Assembly: GCA_022565195.1 (NCBI GenBank)
Contig: JADFJZ010000044.1
Location: 1 to 8,232, forward strand
DNA length: 8,232 nucleotides
Source: Planctomycetota bacterium
Lineage (GTDB): Bacteria; Planctomycetota; Phycisphaerae; UBA1845; CAIVHJ01
Reading direction: 5' to 3'
The stretch's first letter is position 1; each line of letters starts with the position of its first letter. The position numbers were made by a program, and so were the translations under genes. A model generated the notes under the pieces. It had not been told where the DNA came from. It did no database searches and saw nothing but the letters and a program-made list of their open reading frames with translations. Positions 1 to 6,674 of the stretch are shown one piece after another.

Positions 1-3000
1 AAATTGTCGATCTCGCCGTCGCCGTCTTGATCCAGCACGCAGCCGGTGGGATCGGTCACGAAGACCGGCTTGTCCACTTCGATGGCGTCCAGCGTTCCCA
101 CTTGGTAAGGCCCGGCAAAAACGATGCCCGGCAGCTCTTCGGTGCCAATCTGGTCGGAAGTGAAGACCTTGTTCTCCAGATGCTTGCCGCCGAAAACGAG
201 GTAGACCACGCCGTTTCGCGGTTTGTCCTCGCCCGGCAGGGTGACGGTCTCGCCCGGTGCGGAGATCAGCAAGTCGCCCAGACCGTCCTGATTGAAATCG
301 CCGGCTGGGCTGATGTCGGCGCCGAAGGAATCGCCATCATTGGCGCCGTAGATCCGCATGCCCTGCAATTCCGCTGTGGCGATTTGAGAGACGACGCGAT
401 CGCCGTCGATCCGCTGGCCTCCGAACACGACAGCGACCAGACCGTTGTTGACCATGCCCATGCCGTTGTAATCCTTCGAGGCAATGACGACATCATCGAT
501 CGCGTCCCCGTTGATATCGTTGCCGCTTTCCTGCTTCAGGCCCAGGTGATCGCCTGGTGTTTCACCGAAGATGCGCAGCATCGGCGAACGAAAGTTGAGG
601 TTGTTGGCGCTGTTCAGCTCGATGTTGCCGTAGGGGAAGCGGTTGTAGACCACATACACGGTGCCGCCGTTAAAGATGGTGGGATCTTCGGGATCGATAA
701 CACCATTGTTGTTGGCATCCAGCGTCGGGTCGGCGAAGGGCGCCCCGCAGAGAATGTCGGGCGGGCCGTCAAGGTTGAAGTCACCCGCGGAGGTCGCCCC
801 GCCCAGCTTGTCGCTGGACTTTTCGCCGCGAATGAAAAACCAGCCCGGGAATTGCGTTACGGAGATGCCGATGCCGCCCGCGTGGTATCCGGTTTCGAGC
901 GTTCTGGCAACTCGGATTTGGCCGCAACTTCCGTCGTTCAGTGGCCTCGTCGAAAGCATTGGGAAGTGGTGGCAGTCGTCCTCATCGTTCGACATCGCGG
1001 CGGAGCCGAAGTCCTGCCCCATCCACACGATGACATTCGCCCGTGCCAGGCGGGTGGCGATATGCGGGTGCGCTTCACCGGCCTCACTCAGCAATTGCTG
1101 GGTCTCCAACTCATTTCTCGGGGCGGAGATGATGATTTCATCGAATCCGTTGAGATCGATGTCGGCCAGAACCGCGACGTTCATCCCGTAATGCGAGTTG
1201 AGCGGATCAATCTGAAACGGCGATGTGCCCGGATTGTTGTGCCCGAAATTGTCGAAAATAGCCACGTTGAAACGAACGCCCACCGGTTGCAGAACGATGG
1301 GGGGCTCGAACTCTTCCGGTCCCGGTTCGGAGCCGGTGGAAGTGAGGGAGAAAACTTCTCGGGTCGGCGCAAGGTTGTTGTTGCAGGGGATGCCGTCATC
1401 GTCGTCCTCAAAGAAATCGGTTAGTTGGATATTGTTCTCACCGTAGACCACGGCCACGGTGCCCATCTTTTCTTCATGGGCGAAAAAGATGGTTCCCTCG
1501 GTGTATCGAATAAACACGCTCGGGTCAGGCTCGAAATCGGTGGAGTAGTTGTTCGACAAATTGTCCGGGTAGCAGAACGGCAGGAGACATCCGGGGTCGT
1601 CGCAATCGGGATCGTCGCCCATGTCGTCGTCGCGGGTCGTGGCCAGGTATTCATTGTGAGCCAGACCCACGATCATTTCAGAAATTCCAGCAGCGGGGGG
1701 CGCACATTCCCCATACGCGGGATGCGTCCCCAGATTACTGATGAAATCGATATCGGTAATGCCCAGCGTGTAGGGTTCCGCCAGGTCCTCGACGAAACCA
1801 ATCCTCCGATCATCGCCTAAGCCAATGTCTATCACACCGGCATCCGCCAGCAGGAAGTCCGGGTGCGGGCTGTAGACGGATCCACGGATGCGACTTCGGC
1901 TGGTACTCGGGATCGACGTGGCCACGCTGTTGATGTTGATGTCGCCGCCGAAACGGAGCTGTCGCCCGTAGATGAGGTAGACTTCGCCGATGTTGCCACG
2001 GTTGTTGGGGTTGCCGTATTGGGCGACGACGGCGAAGTCGCCGATGCCGTCGCGGTCTTGGTCGCGTGCGGAGATCATCTTGGTGCCGAGGTTGGCCAGC
2101 GGATTGAAACCCAGCCAGCGATTGCCCGCCAGGGTGCGCCCGATCTGGCCAAGATCGATCGTGCTGCGGGTGGAGGATGCGGAGCCCTCGACGAGTTCCA
2201 GGACGTACAGCCGCCCGGAGGCATAGGTGTGCGTCGTCTTGAGCCCGTCGTCCACCGTGGCCCGAATGAAATACGGCAGGCCGTCCCGCCGAATCGGGAT
2301 TTCCTGAACGTCGATGACGACGTCGAAGTCGATCTGGTCGAACCGCCCCTCGGCGATGAAATCGCGCTCCAGGATGATGTTGCCGGGATCGTCGTCGCTC
2401 CGGAAATCGTCGTTCGTGGGATCGTTGTCCAGGTCGAGCAGAATCGTGACGTCGACGTCATCCTCCTGGTCGTAGTGGAAGGCCACGCCGGGATCGGGTG
2501 ATCCGGGCGGGCCGGGGTCGAGCAGCGTGGGCCGGATCGAGATGGTCACGACGTCGCCCTGGGAGGTGCCGACGTTGGTCTGCGGTTCGATCAGCACAAC
2601 CTGTGGCGGGACGTTGCCGCCCGCCTGGCCCGGCGGCGCGACCGTGACCTGCACGCGGTTGCCCGTGTCGGGATTCTCTGCAAAAACAACCACGGGCGTA
2701 TTGACGCCGTCGTCAATCGTCATGCGTACAAAATAGGTGCCGATGAGGATGGAACTTGTGTTCACTTGAAAGCGGTCGAGCGTCACGTCGTTCTCGCGGA
2801 TTCCACCCGCCACCGGGAAGACGTTCAGACCGTCGATCTCCAGGAGGTCGATGTCGATCAGGGCGTTGCTGTCGGGGTCGCTGTCGGTCCAGCGGACGAT
2901 GAACGAATCGCCTTGGCTGATTTCTTCATCTTCGTCAGGCGCGATGATCGTCAGGATCGGCGCCACGTTGGAGGTTACGCCAGGGCTGCTAATGGCGACG

Positions 3001-3125
3001 GGGCTGAAACCGGTGCAACTGACTTGCAGGACCAGCGCCAAGGCGCCGCAGCAGGACAGCAACGAAAAACCCAGGGCGAAGCGGCCCAAGCCCGTTGTGA
3101 CGGCTGCGTCTTTTGATTTCCGCAT
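1..3125 (-). CDS. Large exported Ig-like / FG-GAP repeat protein, 3' end beyond window
   Basis: Reading the minus strand from the ATG at 3125, I translated every codon to position 1 and found no stop: at least 1041 residues, with the C-terminus missing. Residues 1-37 look like a signal peptide (basic start MRKSK, hydrophobic stretch 16-36, cysteines at 25, 26 and 37), so a lipoprotein is possible. About 53-162 and 172-315 resemble two Ig-like or cadherin-like beta domains (APILTIIAP... and PPQVVLIEP..., each ending in an R-x-T-[IV]-D-D-G strand). From about 345 on, FG-GAP/integrin-alpha calcium loops recur: DQDRDG 355, DIDLNG 655, DFNLDG 782, DINGD 870, DFNQDG 943, DQDGDG 1032, with a degenerate one at 458. 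Blade strands such as YLIYG, VAVVYG, VYVVYN, VAVVFG and VYLVFG lie between them. An EF-hand-like loop starts at D803 (DANNNG). FG-GAP propellers typically mediate extracellular binding; the ligand here is unknown. An AAGGAG site lies 8 nt before the start. Confidence 0.9.
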   Translation of the reverse strand, partial: MRKSKDAAVTTGLGRFALGFSLLSCCGALALVLQVSCTGFSPVAISSPGVTSNVAPILTIIAPDEDEEISQGDSFIVRWTDSDPDSNALIDIDLLEIDGLNVFPVAGGIRENDVTLDRFQVNTSSILIGTYFVRMTIDDGVNTPVVVFAENPDTGNRVQVTVAPPGQAGGNVPPQVVLIEPQTNVGTSQGDVVTISIRPTLLDPGPPGSPDPGVAFHYDQEDDVDVTILLDLDNDPTNDDFRSDDDPGNIILERDFIAEGRFDQIDFDVVIDVQEIPIRRDGLPYFIRATVDDGLKTTHTYASGRLYVLELVEGSASSTRSTIDLGQIGRTLAGNRWLGFNPLANLGTKMISARDQDRDGIGDFAVVAQYGNPNNRGNIGEVYLIYGRQLRFGGDININSVATSIPSTSRSRIRGSVYSPHPDFLLADAGVIDIGLGDDRRIGFVEDLAEPYTLGITDIDFISNLGTHPAYGECAPPAAGISEMIVGLAHNEYLATTRDDDMGDDPDCDDPGCLLPFCYPDNLSNNYSTDFEPDPSVFIRYTEGTIFFAHEEKMGTVAVVYGENNIQLTDFFEDDDDGIPCNNNLAPTREVFSLTSTGSEPGPEEFEPPIVLQPVGVRFNVAIFDNFGHNNPGTSPFQIDPLNSHYGMNVAVLADIDLNGFDEIIISAPRNELETQQLLSEAGEAHPHIATRLARANVIVWMGQDFGSAAMSNDEDDCHHFPMLSTRPLNDGSCGQIRVARTLETGYHAGGIGISVTQFPGWFFIRGEKSSDKLGGATSAGDFNLDGPPDILCGAPFADPTLDANNNGVIDPEDPTIFNGGTVYVVYNRFPYGNIELNSANNLNFRSPMLRIFGETPGDHLGLKQESGNDINGDAIDDVVIASKDYNGMGMVNNGLVAVVFGGQRIDGDRVVSQIATAELQGMRIYGANDGDSFGADISPAGDFNQDGLGDLLISAPGETVTLPGEDKPRNGVVYLVFGGKHLENKVFTSDQIGTEELPGIVFAGPYQVGTLDAIEVDKPVFVTDPTGCVLDQDGDGEIDN

Positions 3126-3133
3126 GTCGGAGG

Positions 3134-3140
3134 CTCCTTT
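3134..3140 (-). promoter_or_regulatory. Ribosome binding site of the FG-GAP protein gene
   Basis: On the minus strand AAAGGAG lies 8 nt before the ATG at 3125. It supports this start, which also opens a signal-peptide-like N-terminus. The ORF contains no better-supported upstream start. Confidence 0.7.
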
Positions 3141-3396
3141 GAATGTGCCGTGCGGATCAAGGTTACTCAACTCGCAGCATTTCAACTCGGGACGAGCGAC
3201 GATGCAGGGCCGGTGCAGGAGTAGCCCCGAAGAGGTCGGTCGTCGTCACAAGCCTATCGGCCAAGCATAGTTACGCTGTTGCCGGTCGAATCATGGGGAT
3301 TTCGAATCATTGCTGCTCAACAAATCTTAGGGGGGGTCCAAATGTCCCGTCAAGAAAGAACCGACAGGCAGCGGGCAACCCCACAAAGGCCTTGGC

Positions 3397-3425
3397 TGGA
3401 CACCCGCACAGACCTACCCTATGAT
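3397..3425 (+). promoter_or_regulatory. Candidate sigma70-type promoter of the pseudopilin gene
   Basis: TGGACA at 3397-3402 (5 of 6 to TTGACA) and TATGAT at 3420-3425 (5 of 6 to TATAAT) are separated by exactly 17 bp. The predicted transcription start, about 3431-3433, falls at the edge of the Shine-Dalgarno, so the leader would be only about 11 nt. That is unusually short and lowers confidence. Confidence 0.4.
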
Positions 3426-3431
3426 AACCAC

Positions 3432-3437
3432 AGGAGG
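3432..3437 (+). promoter_or_regulatory. Strong ribosome binding site of the pseudopilin gene
   Basis: A perfect AGGAGG is followed after 5 nt by the ATG at 3443. It fixes the start of the pseudopilin just ahead of its short prepilin leader. Confidence 0.85.
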
Positions 3438-3442
3438 ACCCT

Positions 3443-4396
3443 ATGCACAAGCAACTCCCAAGGGCCAAAGGCTTTACGCTGGTCGAACTGCTGGTCGTGA
3501 TCGCCATCATTGCCCTTATTATCGGCATTTTGCTGCCGAGTATCGCCTCGGCGAGGGCCCAGTCGAAATTTGTGGCCTGCGGTGTCAATTTGCGGACCAT
3601 AGGCCAGATGCTCCATGCCTATGCCGGGGAGAACGAGGATCGCATACCCAGGGGGCCGTCCTTCAATTCCGTCAACGATCCGCTCTTTACCCCATTCGTT
3701 CCTTATTTCGTCTTCGGGCAGGACATTGCCACGAGTCAGATCTGGACAACTCAGTACGACGCAGCCGTCTGCCCGTGCCCTGCTGGGGTGGATTGTCATT
3801 GCTGCCCGACTGATATTTGTTCTGGCGGTGTTCACCCCGCTGAGTATATGGGACTGGGCCTGCTGACCAAGAAGCCGGGCAAGATCGGCAACGAGTTCCT
3901 TTTTTGTCCGGACGATGGTTCGCTCAATCTGAGCGAAGAGGGTCCCAAGATAGGTGATCCGAACCAAATGGCCTTCGGCTCCTACCTCTATCGGCAGATG
4001 GATATCATGCCGCCGCAAATCATGAGCGAAGGCAAGCTGGATAACCTCCAGGCCTGTGATTTCATCCGACCGCAGATGTCCGCGACGATTCCGGAAACCA
4101 CGTATCGCCTCGATGTTCACGCATTGGCATTGGATTCGAATAGCTTGGGGACCGCCGAAGCCGAGCATCTCAACCACGGCGGCAAGAAGGTCAACGTGCT
4201 GTACAAAGACGGTTCAGTGCAGCCGTTTGACAACGAAAAGCAAGAGACTGCGGACGGCAAGCCGCCCTGGGCCAGCATCCCGGCCAGCGCATTCGCTACT
4301 GCTCCGGCCGGTATACTGTACGCCCTCGATCGGATTTTCGTGGCTGCCGACTACAGTTACGTCAACGCGGAACCGTGGTACGCGCCGGTTCCGTAG
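3443..4396 (+). CDS. Prepilin-type pseudopilin with C-terminal H...DG motif and cysteine cluster
   Basis: This 317-residue protein has a classic type IV prepilin/type II secretion N-terminus: a short basic leader ending in G10, then FTLVELLVVIAIIALIIGIL. Prepilin peptidase should cut between G10 and F11, leaving mature Phe+1 and Glu+5 (E15) and a hydrophobic assembly helix at about 11-31. Near the C-terminus, H245 followed by ten residues and D256-G257 resembles the 'H-X9-DG' signature of the very numerous planctomycete pseudopilins, one residue longer by my count. FCPDD near residue 155 also fits that group. Between residues 110 and 126 there are six cysteines (110, 112, 118, 120, 121, 126), which is not a standard pseudopilin feature. 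The membrane-anchored mature protein would face the periplasm as part of a pilus-like fibre, or stand alone. It is divergent from the FG-GAP gene and convergent with the AI-2E gene. The specific role is unknown. Confidence 0.92.
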   Translation: MHKQLPRAKGFTLVELLVVIAIIALIIGILLPSIASARAQSKFVACGVNLRTIGQMLHAYAGENEDRIPRGPSFNSVNDPLFTPFVPYFVFGQDIATSQIWTTQYDAAVCPCPAGVDCHCCPTDICSGGVHPAEYMGLGLLTKKPGKIGNEFLFCPDDGSLNLSEEGPKIGDPNQMAFGSYLYRQMDIMPPQIMSEGKLDNLQACDFIRPQMSATIPETTYRLDVHALALDSNSLGTAEAEHLNHGGKKVNVLYKDGSVQPFDNEKQETADGKPPWASIPASAFATAPAGILYALDRIFVAADYSYVNAEPWYAPVP

Positions 4397-4417
4397 TAGC
4401 CGATCCGCGCCGTGTGC

Positions 4418-4431
4418 CCCGCCGCGGCGGG
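4418..4431. repeat. 14-bp perfect GC palindrome
   Basis: CCCGCCGCGGCGGG reads identically on both strands and lies 22 bp after the pseudopilin stop. As RNA it could form a very stable short GC stem. There is no T-run on either side, so a classical intrinsic terminator is not shown. Confidence 0.6.
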
Positions 4432-4433
4432 CC

Positions 4434-4487
4434 CTTGAGCAGTGCTTGCGGGAAACCATTCAGGATCGCACTGCTCAAGAGCAGTGC
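4434..4487. repeat. Three-arm inverted/direct repeat, possible terminator or REP-like element
   Basis: Arm 1, CTTGAGCAGTGC (4434-4445), is perfectly complementary to arm 2, GCACTGCTCAAG (4468-4479), giving a 12-bp stem with a 22-nt loop. Arm 3 repeats GAGCAGTGC (4479-4487), so arm 2 (from 4468) can instead pair with arm 3 in an 8-9 bp stem with a 2-4 nt loop. The two folds exclude each other. The element lies between the convergent pseudopilin and AI-2E genes, where a bidirectional terminator would be expected, but no T-tract follows. A dispersed palindromic repeat is the main alternative. Confidence 0.6.
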
Positions 4488-4520
4488 CACACTCAGCGCT
4501 CGCCGACATACCGCTCCCGA

Positions 4521-5654
4521 TCAATCCGCCCCGCGTTTGCGTGAGACTTTGAGGATCGATCTGCGATAGTACGCCAGCCCCAGGCAACTGAGCGGGATGG
4601 CCAGCACCAGGCCGAGAAAGCCCAGCAGTTTGCCCCAAACGAAAATGCTCAGCAGAATGACCCACGGCTTCAGGCCGGTGGCCTGGCCCATGATTTGCGG
4701 CGTCAGCACGGCATCCTGAATGAGTTGCACCACGGCAAAGACGATAACGACTCCGAGGATCGGCCACAGCGGGCTCATTTCCGATTCAAACGCCTTGAGC
4801 AGCGCCAGGAGAATTGCCGGTCCGAAGCCCACCGTCTGCAAGTAGGGCACCATGTTCAGCAGCCCGACGAACAGCCCCACGAAAACCGCCAGCCGGATGC
4901 CGACGATTTTGAACCCAATGGCGAACAGCACGCCGCAGCAGGCCGCCACCAGAAACTGCCCTCGAAAGTAGCGGCTCATCGCTCGGCTGAACTCGCCGAA
5001 GAACTCGACGATCGCCTCGCGGTATTGCGGCGGAAGCTGCTCTTTCCAACCGCTCTGGAAACTATTGAAGTCCATCAAGAGAAAGATGAGGTAGAGCAGG
5101 ACAATGACCACACCTGTCAAGGCCAGCAGCGCGTTGAACAACGTGCCGATTATGCCCAGCACCCCCTCGGTCAGTTTCGCGACTGTGGGCAGCATCAACC
5201 CGGCCGCTTTGAGCAGCAGTTGCTGGAGCTGGTCGGGATCGGTGCTGTCTTTGAATTCCTGGAGTTTCTCTTGGAACTCCGACGAAGTGATCTTGTCCGT
5301 CAACGGCTGGATTTGTACGAGCAACTTTTCTTTTATTTCCCGGTCGGCGATGATCTGGGAAACCTCCACGACCTCGCCGTAAACGAACCAGAGCAAGAGA
5401 GGCACGATCACCAGAACGGCGACCGCAAAGATGGCCAGCGTCAGGCCGACGGCCAGTCCGCGCCGGCCCCCGGTTTTTTGCTCGAAGGCATTGACGATCG
5501 GATTCAGCAGATAGGCCAGCAGCACCGCCACCGCGAACGGCACCAGCACATCGCTCAAATAAGCCAGCAGCCAAAAGGTCGCGATCAATGTGCCGACCGT
5601 GAGCAGCAAGCGGAAGACGCGATCAAAATCGTAACGCGGAGTTTCCTCAGACAT
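4521..5654 (-). CDS. AI-2E / PerM (DUF20) family membrane transporter
   Basis: The 377-residue product matches this family in length and layout. Two N-terminal helix regions (about 15-55 and 66-92) are followed by a soluble, charged segment (about 100-150), then a helix pair at about 160-195. A conserved C-terminal block follows, with PYLQTVGFGPA, then Q-x-x-Q-D-x-V-L-T-P-Q-I-M-G, GLKPW and GKLLGFLGLVLAIPL. Family members are inner-membrane exporters or channels. Assigned roles range from AI-2 release to sodium/proton exchange, so the substrate cannot be deduced. The highly basic tail (KVSRKRGAD) should be cytoplasmic. No Shine-Dalgarno precedes the ATG, and a candidate promoter lies so close that the transcript may be leaderless. 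The gene lies 147 bp downstream of rsmE on the same strand. A 354-residue opposite-strand ORF over it is a coding shadow. Confidence 0.92.
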   Translation of the reverse strand: MSEETPRYDFDRVFRLLLTVGTLIATFWLLAYLSDVLVPFAVAVLLAYLLNPIVNAFEQKTGGRRGLAVGLTLAIFAVAVLVIVPLLLWFVYGEVVEVSQIIADREIKEKLLVQIQPLTDKITSSEFQEKLQEFKDSTDPDQLQQLLLKAAGLMLPTVAKLTEGVLGIIGTLFNALLALTGVVIVLLYLIFLLMDFNSFQSGWKEQLPPQYREAIVEFFGEFSRAMSRYFRGQFLVAACCGVLFAIGFKIVGIRLAVFVGLFVGLLNMVPYLQTVGFGPAILLALLKAFESEMSPLWPILGVVIVFAVVQLIQDAVLTPQIMGQATGLKPWVILLSIFVWGKLLGFLGLVLAIPLSCLGLAYYRRSILKVSRKRGAD

Positions 5655-5662
5655 GGTCGCAA

Positions 5663-5691
5663 ATTAGAGCAAAAGCAGACACAACGGGCAA
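5663..5691 (-). promoter_or_regulatory. Candidate promoter giving a near-leaderless AI-2E mRNA
   Basis: On the minus strand, TTGCCC (5691-5686; 4 of 6 to consensus) and TCTAAT (5668-5663; 5 of 6) are spaced by 17 bp. The expected start site, about 5656, is 2 nt ahead of the ATG at 5654. This agrees with the lack of any Shine-Dalgarno there. Confidence 0.35.
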
Positions 5692-5801
5692 TTACAATCT
5701 GCCGGCCCCCAAACAAACCAACTCGGCGCGATCAGCGCCCCCCAAGGCTTGCCGTTTAGCAGCCTCCTCAAACCCGCGAGGCCCGCCCGCGAGTTGAAAC
5801 C

Positions 5802-6506
5802 TCAACACAGCAGTCGCACCGCCGCCGCGATCGCCGCCGTCTCCGTGCGGAGAATCGTCTGCCCAAGCCGAAGCGCACCGCAACCCGCGTCTCGCGCGGC
5901 CTCCAACTCCTCGGTCGTGAATCCGCCTTCAGGCCCGACGAGCACCAGCACGCTCTTGTGAGATGTTGGCCCGCCGGCATTGGATCGGTCGGCGCTGCCG
6001 TCCGCAATGACCGCCGCCTCGAACCGCCCGATGGATCCGACAACTTCCGCAAAGGACACGGGTTCGGACAGTTCGCAGAGCCACGCGCGCTGCGACTGCT
6101 TGCACGCCTCGATCACCGTGCGGCGCAGTTTTCCAAGGCGATGGGCAGAGGGCTCGGCGATGCTGCGCTCGCAACGCATCGGCCAGATCGCCGCCACGCC
6201 CAGTTCCGTGCATTTCTCGACCAGCACGTCCTGGCGCGGCCCTTTGGGGAACGAAACGGCCAGCGTCAGTTCGACCGGCGCGTCGGCATCGCGACTTTCG
6301 ACCGCGGCGATTTCGACTCGAACAGCCCGCCGGTCGATTGAATCGATTCGACCGCGCGCTTCGCTGCCCCGCCCGTCAAAGAGGACGACTTCATCGCCCA
6401 CAGCCAGACGCCGCGAAGACGCCGCGTGCCGCGATTCGGTCTCGGAAAGTGCAACCAGACCGGGTTCAAGTTTTTGCGGTCCCGTATAGAACCGAGGATC
6501 GGCCAT
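5802..6506 (-). CDS. rsmE: 16S rRNA m3U1498 methyltransferase RsmE
   Basis: The 234-residue protein transfers a methyl group from S-adenosylmethionine to N3 of U1498 of 16S rRNA in the small subunit. The N-terminal PUA-like domain (about 1-72) begins MADPRFYTG. The SPOUT domain follows, with PKGPRQDVLVEKCTELGV (87-104), the RCERS segment (111-115), EACKQSQR (133-140), the SAM-binding loop GPEGGFTTEE (191-200) and the knot segment LRLGQTILRTETA (212-224). All expected family blocks are present and the length is normal. The reading frame stays open upstream to an ATG at 6980, but I chose the ATG at 6506. It matches the family N-terminus, has an AGGTGG site 6 nt upstream, and the extension has no RsmE character and overlaps the opposite-strand gene. 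The gene is divergent from the acidic tail-anchored protein and upstream of the AI-2E gene. Confidence 0.95.
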   Translation of the reverse strand: MADPRFYTGPQKLEPGLVALSETESRHAASSRRLAVGDEVVLFDGRGSEARGRIDSIDRRAVRVEIAAVESRDADAPVELTLAVSFPKGPRQDVLVEKCTELGVAAIWPMRCERSIAEPSAHRLGKLRRTVIEACKQSQRAWLCELSEPVSFAEVVGSIGRFEAAVIADGSADRSNAGGPTSHKSVLVLVGPEGGFTTEELEAARDAGCGALRLGQTILRTETAAIAAAVRLLC

Positions 6507-6512
6507 TCTGAT

Positions 6513-6518
6513 CCACCT
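6513..6518 (-). promoter_or_regulatory. Ribosome binding site fixing the rsmE start
   Basis: Minus-strand AGGTGG (one mismatch to AGGAGG) lies 6 nt before the ATG at 6506. It decides between this start and the in-frame ATG far upstream at 6980. Confidence 0.6.
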
Positions 6519-6674
6519 GTGGCGAAGCGGCACCCACTCAGCGAGAACGGTGGGGCCGCACCGCCTTTGCCTAAGCGTCCCGCCTGCCGCCAACCGATGA
6601 TAACTGCATACTATTGTCGTGCCTCGGCGATCCACGATCAAGCGGGGTGCGTGTGCGCAATTCGCGTTGCCGAG

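Larger units (their letters stand above)
3126..3442. other. Divergent intergenic control region
   Basis: These 317 bp separate the divergent FG-GAP gene (leftward) and pseudopilin gene (rightward). The short ORFs crossing it have no ribosome binding site or recognisable protein and are not supported. It holds the FG-GAP ribosome binding site at its left end and a candidate pseudopilin promoter plus a strong Shine-Dalgarno at its right end. I did not find a convincing leftward promoter, a hairpin terminator or a clear operator palindrome. A run of seven G lies near 3331-3337. Confidence 0.6.

Noticed and set aside
27..1424. 465-codon plus-strand ORF
   Set aside because: It lies wholly opposite the FG-GAP gene, has no recognisable domain or ribosome binding site, and its Val/Asp/Arg-rich composition is what GAC/GTC/GGC codons produce on the other strand.
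1863..2501. 212-codon plus-strand ORF, with others at 1425-1820 and 2766-3116
   Set aside because: These are also antisense shadows of the FG-GAP gene, whose own frame shows signal peptide, Ig-like strands and calcium loops through the same bases.
3143..3424. Small ORFs in the divergent spacer (also 3279-3500)
   Set aside because: They have no ribosome binding site, low-quality composition, and run into the pseudopilin promoter and gene.
3419..4177. 252-codon minus-strand ORF opposite the pseudopilin
   Set aside because: The plus strand carries an unmistakable prepilin N-terminus with a perfect AGGAGG; the antisense product has no recognisable feature.
4695..5759. 354-codon plus-strand ORF opposite the AI-2E gene
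   Set aside because: Its Gln/Arg/Glu/His-rich translation is the typical antisense image of a hydrophobic membrane protein, and the minus-strand product has clear family motifs.
6426..6674. N-terminal extension of the acidic protein
   Set aside because: It overlaps rsmE and lacks the acidic, proline-rich composition that begins after 6675. The in-frame ATG at 6597 cannot be fully excluded.
6507..6674. Possible promoters in the rsmE / acidic gene spacer, such as minus-strand TTGATC-17-GACAAT or plus-strand TACTAT near 6609
   Set aside because: Each matches consensus at only about four of six positions per box or lacks a partner box, too weak to call.
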